Assembly: GCA_023382655.1 (NCBI GenBank)
Contig: JAHDWK010000024.1
Coordinates: 1 to 64,000, forward strand
Direction of reading: 5' to 3'
DNA from: Anaerolineae bacterium
GTDB taxonomy: Bacteria > Chloroflexota > Anaerolineae > Promineifilales > Promineifilaceae
DNA length: 64,000 nt
This document shows positions 42,825 through 51,237 of the stretch, in pieces; within the stretch, counting starts at the first letter, position 1, and each line of letters opens with the position of its first letter. The notes beneath the pieces are model-generated. The model searched no databases. It was given only the letters and a program-made list of their open reading frames with translations, and had not been told where the DNA came from. The position numbers and the translations under genes are program-made.

Positions 42825-42855
42825 ACGCCGCGTGGCATTCTACGTGGCGTTTTTC
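42825..42855 (+). terminator. Terminator of the tRNA gene
   Basis: Arms ACGCCGCGT and ACGTGGCGT (one G-U pair) enclose GGCATTCT and are followed by TTTTCTTT, 17 bp after the tRNA. Confidence 0.85.
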
Positions 42856-42899
42856 TTTAGGGGGATCATCATGGCGCAAAGGACGCCAGGAAATAGGGA

Positions 42900-43400
42900 A
42901 TGAGGACAAACGGCGATAACAAACTTCACAAAGTGCAGATGGTTTTGACCCTGCTTTTGCTCATTCTGGGGGCATTGCTTATTGTGTTGTCATTAGGCGC
43001 GGATGCATTGGGGATAGACCTGACGCCTGGTTTTGGCATTGCGCAGATGTTCCAACTGCTGGTGGGGCTGACCTGTCTGACGTTAGCCATATTTTTATAT
43101 GCTCGTTCCCTGCGGCCGACTGGCGCGCCGCGTTCGCTACAGGCAGACATTGGGGTACGGCTGGCGGCGACGGGGCTGGTTTTTGCCTATGTGGTGGGGC
43201 TGGCTGACTTAATCGGTATTGGCACGCATGTGAATCCCCGCTTTGAACGGCCGTTTGTGGGGCCATTTCAGTTTGGTGGTTTGCTGCTGGCGATAGGGAT
43301 GATCGTCGTGGGTGTAGTTTTGTATCATACCAGCCGCGGCGCGGGCCGGGAGAAATCTTCAATGGAGTTTCTGGTCAACGGAAATGGGGAGCGTCATTAA
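42900..43400 (+). CDS. Four-helix membrane protein of unknown function
   Basis: A 166-residue protein with four transmembrane segments (about residues 14-35, 47-68, 88-107 and 122-141). A short cytoplasmic N-terminus is basic, and the C-terminal 25 residues are charged (TSRGAGREKSSMEF). No known family is recognised. AGGAAATAGGGA lies before the ATG. It follows the tRNA terminator and precedes rfbC on the same strand by 107 bp; no functional link is apparent. Confidence 0.7.
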   Translation: MRTNGDNKLHKVQMVLTLLLLILGALLIVLSLGADALGIDLTPGFGIAQMFQLLVGLTCLTLAIFLYARSLRPTGAPRSLQADIGVRLAATGLVFAYVVGLADLIGIGTHVNPRFERPFVGPFQFGGLLLAIGMIVVGVVLYHTSRGAGREKSSMEFLVNGNGERH

Positions 43401-43507
43401 CGGTAAGGATCGAAAACGGAATAATTTACGGAACCAGGTAATGGGTACCCGTTCGTTTTCGATTTGTCTTCGTAAGTTATTTGATTTGCATTCCTAAGGA
43501 GCTTGTT

Positions 43508-44074
43508 ATGCCATTTCAGTTTACGTCATTAGAGATTCCGGATGTGATCCTTATCGAAACCAGGCGGTATGGAGATGATCGCGGTTTTTTTATGGAGACT
43601 TTCCGGCAGGCCGAATTTGCGGCCAATGGCATTCCCGGTCCTTTTGTGCAGGACAACTGTTCTCACTCCGCACAGGGGGTAGTGCGTGGTTTGCATTACC
43701 AGATTCCGCCTTTTGCGCAAGGCAAGTTGTTGGTAGCTGTGCAGGGTGAGATTTTTGATGTAGCGGTGGATATCCGGCAGGGTTCGCCTACTTATGGGCA
43801 GTGGGCGGGGGCGGTACTGTCGGCGCGTAACGGCCGTATGCTTTACATTCCCTCCGGTTTTGCGCATGGCTTTTGTGTTATCAGCGACACGGCCACGCTG
43901 ACTTACAAAGTGACCGAGGTTTATGTGCCGGAATATGAACAGGGTATCATGTGGAATGACCCCACCATCGGTATCAATTGGCCGGTATTTGACCCCATTC
44001 TTTCGGTGAGGGACAAACAGTTGCCCTCTCTGGCCGAAGCAGTTAACCCCTTTGTCTGGCTGGCAGCAACCTAA
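43508..44074 (+). CDS. rfbC: dTDP-4-dehydrorhamnose 3,5-epimerase
   Basis: A 188-residue cupin enzyme that epimerises dTDP-4-keto-6-deoxyglucose at C3 and C5 in dTDP-L-rhamnose synthesis. The start at 43508 follows AAGGAGC. Landmarks are YGDDRGFFMETFRQ, FVQDNCSHSAQGVVRGLHYQ (catalytic His in LHYQ), DVAVDIRQGSPTYGQW and LYIPSGFAHGFCVISDTA with the catalytic Tyr region KVTEVYVPEYE. The other rfb genes are not in the window. Length is normal. Confidence 0.95.
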   Translation: MPFQFTSLEIPDVILIETRRYGDDRGFFMETFRQAEFAANGIPGPFVQDNCSHSAQGVVRGLHYQIPPFAQGKLLVAVQGEIFDVAVDIRQGSPTYGQWAGAVLSARNGRMLYIPSGFAHGFCVISDTATLTYKVTEVYVPEYEQGIMWNDPTIGINWPVFDPILSVRDKQLPSLAEAVNPFVWLAAT

Positions 44075-44103
44075 ACCGTTAACTCCTGGTATCTTCCTCC
44101 CTT

Positions 44104-44814
44104 CTACTCCTCTACTTTTGCCAGAATGCCCCTGGCTACGTTTGGCCCAATGACTTTGGTAACGCCGTCTATTTCGATGGTAATTGGCCCTTCAAAAGGG
44201 GCCACGGCTACCAGGCGAATTTGCGCGCCGGGGATCAGGCCCAATTCCGCCAGGTACCGGAGGAGTTCGGCGTTGCTGTCATCGAGAATGCGGGTGATGG
44301 TGGCCTGAGCGCCGGTAGGGATGTAGGTCAACGGCCGTGCATCCACCCATGTCATCGCCCCCTCTTTGTTGGGAATGGGGTCACCGTGTGGGTCAAATTT
44401 GGGATGGTTTAAGGCGGCAGCAATGCGTTCCTCCAGCTTTTCGCTGATGAAATGCTCCAAAATATCCGCCTGTTCATGAACCTCATCCCAGGTGAAGCCT
44501 AACGCCTCAATCAGATAAAGCTCAATCAGCCGGTGATGGCGAATGACTTCTAGGGCCACTTTCTCACCGGCATCGGTGAGCGTGACGCCATAATGCTTTT
44601 CATAGTTGACCAGCTTAAATTTAGCCAGCCGTTGAATCATGCTGGTGGCCGAGGCCGGTTTGACGCCGCGTGCCTCGGCAATGCGCGAAGTAGAGACCGG
44701 CGATTCTTCCTGCGCCAGCGTATAGATGGTTTTCAGGTAATCCTCGACTGCCTGGTGATTGAGATTATGACGTTGTAAGGAAGTGCCTTCCGGCAAGGAT
44801 TCAATTTCGGGCAT
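44104..44814 (-). CDS. DtxR/MntR-family metal-dependent repressor
   Basis: A 236-residue regulator with an N-terminal winged helix (AVEDYLKTIYTLAQEESPVS, then TSRIAEARGVKPASATSMIQ), the metal-binding and dimerisation domain (HHRLIELYLIEALGFTWDEV, then HEQADILEHFISEKL with the expected His/Glu ligands) and a FeoA/SH3-like C-terminal domain. It represses metal uptake genes when Fe or Mn is bound. Its start is very close to a good -10 box (TATAAT read leftward at 44830-44825), leaving a leader of only about 4 nt, so the mRNA may be leaderless. The promoter overlaps a DtxR-like palindrome. Confidence 0.93.
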   Translation of the reverse strand: MPEIESLPEGTSLQRHNLNHQAVEDYLKTIYTLAQEESPVSTSRIAEARGVKPASATSMIQRLAKFKLVNYEKHYGVTLTDAGEKVALEVIRHHRLIELYLIEALGFTWDEVHEQADILEHFISEKLEERIAAALNHPKFDPHGDPIPNKEGAMTWVDARPLTYIPTGAQATITRILDDSNAELLRYLAELGLIPGAQIRLVAVAPFEGPITIEIDGVTKVIGPNVARGILAKVEE

Positions 44815-44824
44815 GATACGCTAG

Positions 44825-44874
44825 ATTATAGATAGACCTGTCAGGTTTTCCAAACCTGACAGGCCTACTATAAT
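44825..44874. promoter_or_regulatory. Divergent overlapping promoters with a DtxR-like box
   Basis: Leftward: TTGGAA (44853-44848), 17 bp, TATAAT (44830-44825). Rightward: TTTCCA (44847-44852), 16 bp, TATAAT (44869-44874). Both predicted start points fall within about 4 nt of the start codons. The -35 boxes share the centre of the palindrome 44837-44863 (CCTGTCAGGTTT, TCC, AAACCTGACAGG), whose core AGGTTTTCCAAACCT matches 12 of 15 positions of the classic DtxR/IdeR core AGGTTAGCCTAACCT. The palindrome's outer arms also recur at 55351-55395, so a dispersed repeat is the alternative. Confidence 0.65.
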
Positions 44875-44882
44875 CCACATCC

Positions 44883-46256
44883 ATGCAGCAAACAAAACAA
44901 ACTATCTGGCGGTTGGTGCTGGCGCTGGCCGTGGTGGGACTGGTTGTGTCATTGTTGCCGGCGGCCACATCGCTTTATGACCTGACCGGTGAGGAAACAT
45001 GGGCCGGGCAACTGCGGGGGGCGCTGCATTGGCTGAACACGGCCGTGCGCCCCCAACCACAGCTTGCCTCAGAAACCCCCATGCAAAATGCTGAGGTTTC
45101 CCCTCTGGGCGTCAACACCTTTTTGCAGATCGAAGCAGAAGAGACCAAACGCGCCCGCAGCCTGGAACTGGCACAGCAGGCCGGGTTCACCTTTATGCGC
45201 CAGGAGTTCACCTGGGAAGATATTGAGATTCATGCCAAAGGGGATTTTGTGGACCGGCGCAATGATCCCAATGGCGTAGACGCCTGGTTAAAATATGACC
45301 ACATCGTGCAACTGGCGGAAGAATACGACATTGAAATGATTGCCCGGCTGAGTAACCCCCCGGCCTGGTCACGGGCGCTGCCGGAAGAACAAACCGGTTC
45401 CCTGGCCCCCCCGGACGATTACCAGGATTTTGTGGATTTTGTCACGGCCGTGGCCAGCCGCTACCAGGGACGCATCCACTACTACCAGATATGGAACGAA
45501 CCCAACGGCAATGGCGAATGGGGCCACCACCAGCCGGTCAACCCGGAGCAGTACACCGACTTGCTGTGCCGCGCTTATGAGGCCGTGAAGGCTGTGGACC
45601 CCACGGCCGTTATTCTGGCCGGCGCGCTCACGCCAACGGTTGAACTCAGCCCGGCCAATGTAAACGACCTGGTATTTTTGCAGCGCATGTACAATGCCGG
45701 CGCCGCTGCCTGTTTTGACGTGATGTCTGCGCAGGGTTACGGTCTGTGGTCGGGGGCCACCGACCAGCGGCTGCGGCCAACCGTCATCAACTTCCCGCAC
45801 CATTTGCTCATCCGCGACCTGATGGTGCGCAATGGCGATGCCGCCAAACCGATCTGGATTAGCGAGATGGGCTGGAATGTGGCCCCAGAAGGGATGGAGG
45901 CCCACTTTGGCCGGGTGACGGAAGCGCAGCAGGCGCGGTATGCCGTTGAAGCCTATGACCGCATCCAGGCCGAGTGGCCCTGGGTGGGGGTGAGCGCCTA
46001 TTGGTTTTTGAAACGGCCGTCGGATAGCGAACGAAACGACGCCTGGTATTACTTCCGCCTGCTGGAGCCAGATTTCACCCCCCTGCCGGTTTATAACGCC
46101 CTGGTTGACCGTGCGGCCCAAAACAAACCTGTCGTGCCGCTCCCCCACTGGGTATACGCCTGGGCACAAATCCGCCCGGCGCTCTTTGCCCTCAGCGCCG
46201 CCATCCTCTTTTTCGCCCTGCTGCGCTGGTTGATGGGGGAAGAGGTAATTGCGTAA
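44883..46256 (+). CDS. Membrane-anchored glycoside hydrolase, clan A-like
   Basis: A 457-residue protein with transmembrane segments at both ends (about 10-30 and 432-450) and a TIM-barrel domain between. It has the acid/base IWNEPNGNGEW (Glu206) and nucleophile IWISEMGWNV (Glu328) typical of GH-A retaining enzymes such as GH39 or GH5. RLSNPPAWSRAL near residue 160 fits the barrel. The substrate is unknown. It has no Shine-Dalgarno site and starts 8 bp after a TATAAT, so it is probably leaderless. The control region is shared with a DtxR-family regulator, which is unusual for a glycosidase. The stop lies in a repeat tract. Confidence 0.85.
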   Translation: MQQTKQTIWRLVLALAVVGLVVSLLPAATSLYDLTGEETWAGQLRGALHWLNTAVRPQPQLASETPMQNAEVSPLGVNTFLQIEAEETKRARSLELAQQAGFTFMRQEFTWEDIEIHAKGDFVDRRNDPNGVDAWLKYDHIVQLAEEYDIEMIARLSNPPAWSRALPEEQTGSLAPPDDYQDFVDFVTAVASRYQGRIHYYQIWNEPNGNGEWGHHQPVNPEQYTDLLCRAYEAVKAVDPTAVILAGALTPTVELSPANVNDLVFLQRMYNAGAAACFDVMSAQGYGLWSGATDQRLRPTVINFPHHLLIRDLMVRNGDAAKPIWISEMGWNVAPEGMEAHFGRVTEAQQARYAVEAYDRIQAEWPWVGVSAYWFLKRPSDSERNDAWYYFRLLEPDFTPLPVYNALVDRAAQNKPVVPLPHWVYAWAQIRPALFALSAAILFFALLRWLMGEEVIA

Positions 46257-46297
46257 TTGGATAATTGAGCAATTACCCAATTCCCCCATTACCCAAT
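46244..46297. repeat. TAATTG/CAATTA tandem tract
   Basis: Units like GGTAATT, GCGTAATT and GGATAATT are followed by complementary CAATTACCCAATT words. It contains the glycosidase stop codon and ends 11 bp before the holB start. Related words recur at 54407-54466. Confidence 0.75.
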
Positions 46298-46308
46298 AAA
46301 ATACCCCC

Positions 46309-47322
46309 ATGACTGATTGGCAAAATGTGATGGGGCATGAGTGGGCGGTGCAAATGCTGCGCGAGAGTCTGGCACACGGCCGTAACGGGCACGCCTACCT
46401 CATTACCGGCCCCGACCAGATTGGCAAAACCACGCTGGCCCGCGCCTTTGCCCAGGCGCTCAACTGTACCGGCGAGGCGGATGGTTCCTGTGGCCCCGGC
46501 CATCTGTGCCGCGCCTGCACCCTCATCGGCAACGGCCGTCATCCCGATGTGCGCCTGGTAGAGCCGGAAGTGAGCGGGCGGGGCAAATTGACTCTGAAAA
46601 TTGAAACCATCCGCCAGTTGCAGCAAGAGTTGAACCTGTCGGCGTATGAAGCCCGTTACAAAGTGGCTATCCTCAAGCGGTTTGACGCCGCCACCATTGG
46701 CGCGTCCAACGCTTTCCTCAAAACATTGGAAGAGCCACCCCCCCGCGTGGTGCTGATTCTCACGGCCACAGACGCCGATACCCTGCTGCCGACCATCTCC
46801 TCGCGCTGCCGCACGTTGAATCTACGGCCGTTACCCACCGAACGCATCGAACAAAGCCTGACCACGCGCTGGCGGGTGGACGACAACCAGGCCGAACTGC
46901 TGGCTCATCTGGCCGACGGCCGTCTCGGTTGGGCGGTGCGGGCGGCGCAAGAGCCGGCCATTTTGCAGGAGCGGGCGGCCCATCTGGCACAGTTACAAGA
47001 AGCGTTAGCGGGCAATCGCGTGCGCCGTTTTCAATTGGCGGACAAACTGGCAAACAAACCGGAAGCCGCCCCCGCTGTGTTGCAAACATGGGTTAGCTGG
47101 TGGCGGGATGTGAATTTGCTGGCCCAAAGTAGGGGAGCGGGCACGGCCGCTCTGACCAACATTGACCAGCTTGAAACGATCCACCAGACCGCCAACCAGG
47201 TGCCAGACACGGCCGTCCTCGCCAGCCTCAAACAAACCACCTTAGCCCTGTGGCAACTGGAGCATAATGCCAACGGCCGTCTCGTCTTGGAAAATCTGTT
47301 CCTCACCTACCCTTACTTATAG
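46309..47322 (+). CDS. holB: DNA polymerase III delta' subunit (clamp loader)
   Basis: A 337-residue AAA+ ATPase-fold protein. Landmarks are VMGHEWAVQMLRESL, the P-loop ITGPDQIGKTTLARAFAQAL, a zinc cluster around CGPGHLCRAC, LNLSAYEARYKVAILKRFD, NAFLKTLEEPPPRVVLILTA and SSRCR (the SRC sensor). These match HolB/DnaX-like subunits that open the sliding clamp. Relative to DnaX the length is short and lacks the tau extension, supporting delta'. It is preceded by a repeat tract and followed by a short gap to the convergent STAND gene. Confidence 0.9.
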   Translation: MTDWQNVMGHEWAVQMLRESLAHGRNGHAYLITGPDQIGKTTLARAFAQALNCTGEADGSCGPGHLCRACTLIGNGRHPDVRLVEPEVSGRGKLTLKIETIRQLQQELNLSAYEARYKVAILKRFDAATIGASNAFLKTLEEPPPRVVLILTATDADTLLPTISSRCRTLNLRPLPTERIEQSLTTRWRVDDNQAELLAHLADGRLGWAVRAAQEPAILQERAAHLAQLQEALAGNRVRRFQLADKLANKPEAAPAVLQTWVSWWRDVNLLAQSRGAGTAALTNIDQLETIHQTANQVPDTAVLASLKQTTLALWQLEHNANGRLVLENLFLTYPYL

Positions 47323-47421
47323 AGCGACCCATCAAGCATTGGACAATCAGGGGACAGGCCCACCCAAATTCGTGAAATTCGCCTCATTCGTGGCTGTTTA
47401 CAAAGCCCAGACCACACCCCC

Positions 47422-50139
47422 CTATAGCTTTTCCAGTAATTGTCGCGTGGTCTCAATTTCCGGGGGAATGTTCAGCCGTTCAAATTGGCGGAGGGCCTGG
47501 GTGATGGTTTGCACGGCCGTTTCCCGTTCCCCCTTTTCCGCCAACACCTCACCCCACAAGCGCAGCGCATATGCCTCCATAAAACTGTCTAAATTGTTCG
47601 CCGCCACTTGTTGCGCCTGCTGCAAATACACTTCAGCATCCGCCAGATTGTGCTGCGCCCGGCGCACCAGCCCCAACGTGTACAACGCATACGGGTAACT
47701 GTTTGGCTCCTCCATCGCCAGCGTCTTGTGGGCATACAGTTCCGCCCGCTCCAGATTGCCGGTAGCAAAATAAGATTCCGCCAGATTCGCCGTGGTCACA
47801 CTGGCATAGTAGGGGATATTGGCCCGCTCAAAAAAGGGCAATGATTTTTCCCCAATGGCAATCATCTGTTCATAGTCACCGGCCTGGAAATGAATACCCG
47901 CCAATGAACTGCTGGCTTTCTCCCAACTAAGCCGGTCGCCTATCCGTTCGTAATAATCAAGGGCGGCCTGCAAATGGAGCCGGGCTTCTTCCAACTTCGT
48001 CTGGCGCATTAACACATTTGCCAGGTCACGGTTTGTCTGGGCCATACCGGCCTCATAATTGATGCTGCGCGCCAGGGCTAATGCTTTGTGATAAGCCAGA
48101 TAGGCCTCATCAAAGTTGCCTTGCTGTTCCTGAATCAGCCCTTGCAAATGTTCGGCTATGTACTGCGCCTGCCGCACCTCTTGAATGGCTGCCGGCATTT
48201 GCCACTGCTGAATGTAGATGAGCGCCCGCTGCTGGCGGAAGCGCACCATCTGTTCCATCAGGCGCGCCAGCATAGCCAGCCCATCTTCTAACTTTTCCAA
48301 AGCGGTCTCTGGCTGCCCCAGGGCGTTCAGGAAACTACCACGCAAAAGTTGAGCTTGCCCGGCCGTTTCACTATCCCGTGCCCATTTCACCATATCCAAC
48401 ACGGCCAGACCTTGCCCCGCATCACCGGTCAATTGGTGCAGTTCCGCCTGAAGCAAAGCCAATGCCTGCGCTTCCGCTTCCGGCAGGCGGCGCGGCGAAA
48501 GCTGTTCAAAAATGGCGAGAGCGGCCCCGGCCTGCCCGCGTTTGATCTCTTGCTGGCGAACGGGATACCACACCTGCACGGCCGTTGCCGGTTCACCCCC
48601 CTGGGCAAAATGGTAAGCGGCGGCCGTATACTCGCCACGTTCGGCGCGAATAGCAGCGGCGGCCAGGTGCGCCTGTTCGCGGGTGGCGGCGGGCAAATGG
48701 GTATGGTCGGCCAGCAGCAAGTCACGAATGATGGGCAGCAGCGCCACCGCCCCCTGGCCATCGCGTTGCAGCAGGTGGCGGGTGGTGAGGCTGTCCAGCA
48801 CGGCCGTCGCCTCCGCAAAGGCATCTTCCGGGGCCGGGCTGCGGAAAACGGCCAGCCGTTGCACTATGCCCCTCTCAGCCCCGGAAAGCGCCTGCCACAA
48901 CCGGGCAAAAAGGGTCTGAAAGACGGCCGTGCCCGGCAAACTGTCCAATACGCTGGTGAGCGTGGCCTGTTCATGCTGGCACAGTGCCGCACACAACCAC
49001 ATCATCCGGGCATTGCCCTCGGTGTACGTGTGCAGCCGTTCCGCCTCCTCTGGCCGGTAGACGATGCCGCTTTGGCTGAGCAGCTTTTGTGTTTGCGCCG
49101 GTGTTAGCCCGGTCAGCGCCAGGTGGTCATCGGCCAACAGGTTGACCCGCTGGCCAATCAACAGCAGCGGCGTCAGGCCACGCAGGCCATCTATAAAGGA
49201 AAGCAACTGCTGTTGGGCTACCGTTACTTTCTCCGGGTTGGCAGCCAGGTGATCACATTCATCCAGACAGAGCAGCGGTTGCGGATTCATCACCAGCAAA
49301 TCGCCCCGTACCTGTTCCAATGCCAGCGGCAGGCTGCTCAGTTTGCCGCCATCGGCTACCAGTTGCAGCCATAACCCGGAAGCGCCCTGCTGGTGTAAAA
49401 AGTAGCCCAACGAAAAGAGCAAACTGCTCAATTGATCATTCAGGGTGGGGCGCAGAGTAAACCAGAAGATGGGCTGAGTTTGCCACTGATTTGTGAGCGC
49501 TGCCGCCAGGGCGGTTTTGCCCACACCGCCCATGCCGGTGATGGCGATGGTCTGGTTTGCCTGTAAGCGGGGCAGGCAGCGGGCAATGAGATGGTCACGG
49601 CCGATCAGATGACCGCTGATTTGGGGCGGTTGTTCCAGGCGCAGCGTGGGTTGCAGCCGGCGAATGATCGCCTCGCCTAGCGCTTCGCGGGCGGCTTTGA
49701 GGTGGTTGAAATAGGGGCCGCGCCCCACGCCCAGGTAATCACGAATGGCCTGTTCACTGTCGGCGGAAGGGTATGCCCGCGAACGGAAAAAGCGGCGCAG
49801 GTAGCGTAATTCTAAGAGCAAGAAGTGGTATGGATTGCCTTTGTTTCCCTGTTCCTGGCGGGCGGTCTGTACGGCCGTTTCCAGTTCATCGCGTGTTTGT
49901 GGCAGCGGGCCGTCCCACAAACTATCAGCGGCAGCGTGAATGACCTGCTGCATTACCTGGCCCCGGCCAACGGCCGTGTCTGCCCCAGACGCGCCATGCA
50001 ACGCTGCCCCCAAAAAGTAAGGCGCGGCCAGGGGTGAGTTTTCACCCAGCCATTGCGCGTCGTGAAAATTGTTGAGCGCCAGCCGCAACTGCTCAAAAAA
50101 CAAACCGGTTGAATCTGTTTGTATGCTCATTGACTGCAA
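47422..50139 (-). CDS. STAND NTPase with C-terminal TPR repeats
   Basis: A 905-residue cytosolic protein. Residues 1-170 form a domain common at the N-terminus of Chloroflexota STAND proteins, beginning LRLALNNFHDAQWLGENSPL; its end, EQAIRDYLGVGRGPYFNHL, has a helix-turn-helix-like look. Residues about 170-460 are the NB-ARC-like ATPase with ISGHLIGRDHLI, Walker A ITGMGGVGKTALAAAL and Walker B PLLCLDECDHL. Residues about 520-905 are TPR repeats. STAND proteins act as ligand-activated switches (MalT, AfsR, Avs). The 5' end faces the plus-strand gene at 50250 and the CAGGACA site A lies directly upstream of its start, so it could bind there or be controlled from it; this is inference. No Shine-Dalgarno site is obvious. 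Confidence 0.88.
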   Translation of the reverse strand: MQSMSIQTDSTGLFFEQLRLALNNFHDAQWLGENSPLAAPYFLGAALHGASGADTAVGRGQVMQQVIHAAADSLWDGPLPQTRDELETAVQTARQEQGNKGNPYHFLLLELRYLRRFFRSRAYPSADSEQAIRDYLGVGRGPYFNHLKAAREALGEAIIRRLQPTLRLEQPPQISGHLIGRDHLIARCLPRLQANQTIAITGMGGVGKTALAAALTNQWQTQPIFWFTLRPTLNDQLSSLLFSLGYFLHQQGASGLWLQLVADGGKLSSLPLALEQVRGDLLVMNPQPLLCLDECDHLAANPEKVTVAQQQLLSFIDGLRGLTPLLLIGQRVNLLADDHLALTGLTPAQTQKLLSQSGIVYRPEEAERLHTYTEGNARMMWLCAALCQHEQATLTSVLDSLPGTAVFQTLFARLWQALSGAERGIVQRLAVFRSPAPEDAFAEATAVLDSLTTRHLLQRDGQGAVALLPIIRDLLLADHTHLPAATREQAHLAAAAIRAERGEYTAAAYHFAQGGEPATAVQVWYPVRQQEIKRGQAGAALAIFEQLSPRRLPEAEAQALALLQAELHQLTGDAGQGLAVLDMVKWARDSETAGQAQLLRGSFLNALGQPETALEKLEDGLAMLARLMEQMVRFRQQRALIYIQQWQMPAAIQEVRQAQYIAEHLQGLIQEQQGNFDEAYLAYHKALALARSINYEAGMAQTNRDLANVLMRQTKLEEARLHLQAALDYYERIGDRLSWEKASSSLAGIHFQAGDYEQMIAIGEKSLPFFERANIPYYASVTTANLAESYFATGNLERAELYAHKTLAMEEPNSYPYALYTLGLVRRAQHNLADAEVYLQQAQQVAANNLDSFMEAYALRLWGEVLAEKGERETAVQTITQALRQFERLNIPPEIETTRQLLEKL

Positions 50140-50141
50140 AC

Positions 50142-50194
50142 GCGGACAAAATCCGCAAAAATCAGGACAGTTTTGTCAGCATATTCCTTATAAT
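50142..50194 (+). promoter_or_regulatory. CAGGACA site A with promoter
   Basis: GCGGACA (50142-50148) and CAGGACA (50163-50169) start exactly 21 bp apart. TATAAT follows at 50189-50194, 19 bp after the second word. It drives the gene at 50250 and lies just upstream of the STAND gene start on the other strand. The first copy differs from the consensus in two bases and is part of the palindrome GCGGACAAAATCCGC. Confidence 0.75.
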
Positions 50195-50249
50195 GTGCGC
50201 TGTTCGCTGCATGATACCATGTATTTATTCTGATAAGGAGAGATTTTGT

Positions 50250-51053
50250 ATGAATGGCAAATGGTTTGGTATACGCTTAGTTCTTCTCATCGTAGTTTTA
50301 GCAGGCTTGACTTTGGTCTTGGGGGTTCAGGCAGCGGGAGCAACACCAACACGCTGGGCGAGATGGTGGACGGACACCTCTTTCCCCAATAATGGGATGG
50401 ATACCGATCTGGTGATTCAACTGGGATACACCACGCAAAACGGCCAGAATGTGATTACACAGCAGCAGAGTTTTTATGTGAGCTGCACGGCCGTTGGTAA
50501 TCCGGTGATTCAAGGCGGCAAAGCGACCTTTAATGGCAGCAGCTACTACTCCTGTGCTTTGCCCAACATTCGGGATTTGGTAGCCTGGATGTCGAATGGC
50601 ACGCTCCAGATTGGGGATGAATGTGCGGCCAAACGGCCGGCGCTGACCGGCAGTCTGACCATTGATGGTACGCCTAACAATCTGGTGGGTGATAATCCCC
50701 TCTTTTACCGGGACGACATTCAATTCAGCCTGCCGCTGAAAGTCTCCAACCAAAACGCGAGATTGGTGACAAGTTTTGATGGAGTGGCGGCAAGCAGTGA
50801 TAGCTTTGCAATCACGGCGGGAGATCAGACGGTGACGGCCGTGTACGTCAGAACCAACCCCAACACCTTCGCCCCCACCTTTACGGTAGACAGCCTGAGC
50901 CTGGTCTCCACGCCACCCACCGTCAACGGCCCGTTTATGCTCTCCAATCTGGCAAGTACCATTTATATCGGCTACTCTCCGGCCACCGGCAAATACTTTG
51001 AAGGCACACTTACCTCCCTGTTGGTTGACCCGGTCTGTGTCGGCACTGGGTAA
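50250..51053 (+). CDS. Exported protein of unknown function
   Basis: A 267-residue protein with a signal peptide (hydrophobic residues 9-28, cleavage near GVQAAG-AT). The start at 50250 has AAGGAG ahead. The mature part is rich in Thr, Asn and Ser and looks all-beta. It has several Cys (YVSCTAVGN, YSCALPNI, GDECAAKRP, PVCVGTG) that may form disulfides outside the cell. I do not recognise a family. It is the first of four consecutive genes with CAGGACA promoters. A strong terminator follows, so the gene is monocistronic. Confidence 0.75.
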   Translation: MNGKWFGIRLVLLIVVLAGLTLVLGVQAAGATPTRWARWWTDTSFPNNGMDTDLVIQLGYTTQNGQNVITQQQSFYVSCTAVGNPVIQGGKATFNGSSYYSCALPNIRDLVAWMSNGTLQIGDECAAKRPALTGSLTIDGTPNNLVGDNPLFYRDDIQFSLPLKVSNQNARLVTSFDGVAASSDSFAITAGDQTVTAVYVRTNPNTFAPTFTVDSLSLVSTPPTVNGPFMLSNLASTIYIGYSPATGKYFEGTLTSLLVDPVCVGTG

Positions 51054-51083
51054 CACATCGCTATTGCCTGGCGAATAATTGAC

Positions 51084-51119
51084 AAAGCCGGATGCCCGAA
51101 GCGCATCCGGCTTTTTTTG
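51084..51119 (+). terminator. Strong rho-independent terminator
   Basis: Perfect arms AAAGCCGGATGC and GCATCCGGCTTT followed by TTTTTG, 31 bp after the stop of the exported-protein gene. Confidence 0.92.
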
Positions 51120-51151
51120 TGCCTCTTTCTCGTAATCCCCCGCTCCCCAAT

Positions 51152-51205
51152 CAGGACAGATTCACCAAATAACAGGACAAGATAACACGGGTGGGTCGTT
51201 ATGCT
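51152..51205 (+). promoter_or_regulatory. CAGGACA site B with promoter
   Basis: CAGGACA occurs at 51152-51158 and 51173-51179, 21 bp apart. TATGCT follows at 51200-51205 after 20 bp. It drives the beta-helix gene at 51238. Confidence 0.78.
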
Positions 51206-51237
51206 ACGGCCGTAAACCAATCTTTGACGATGGAGGC

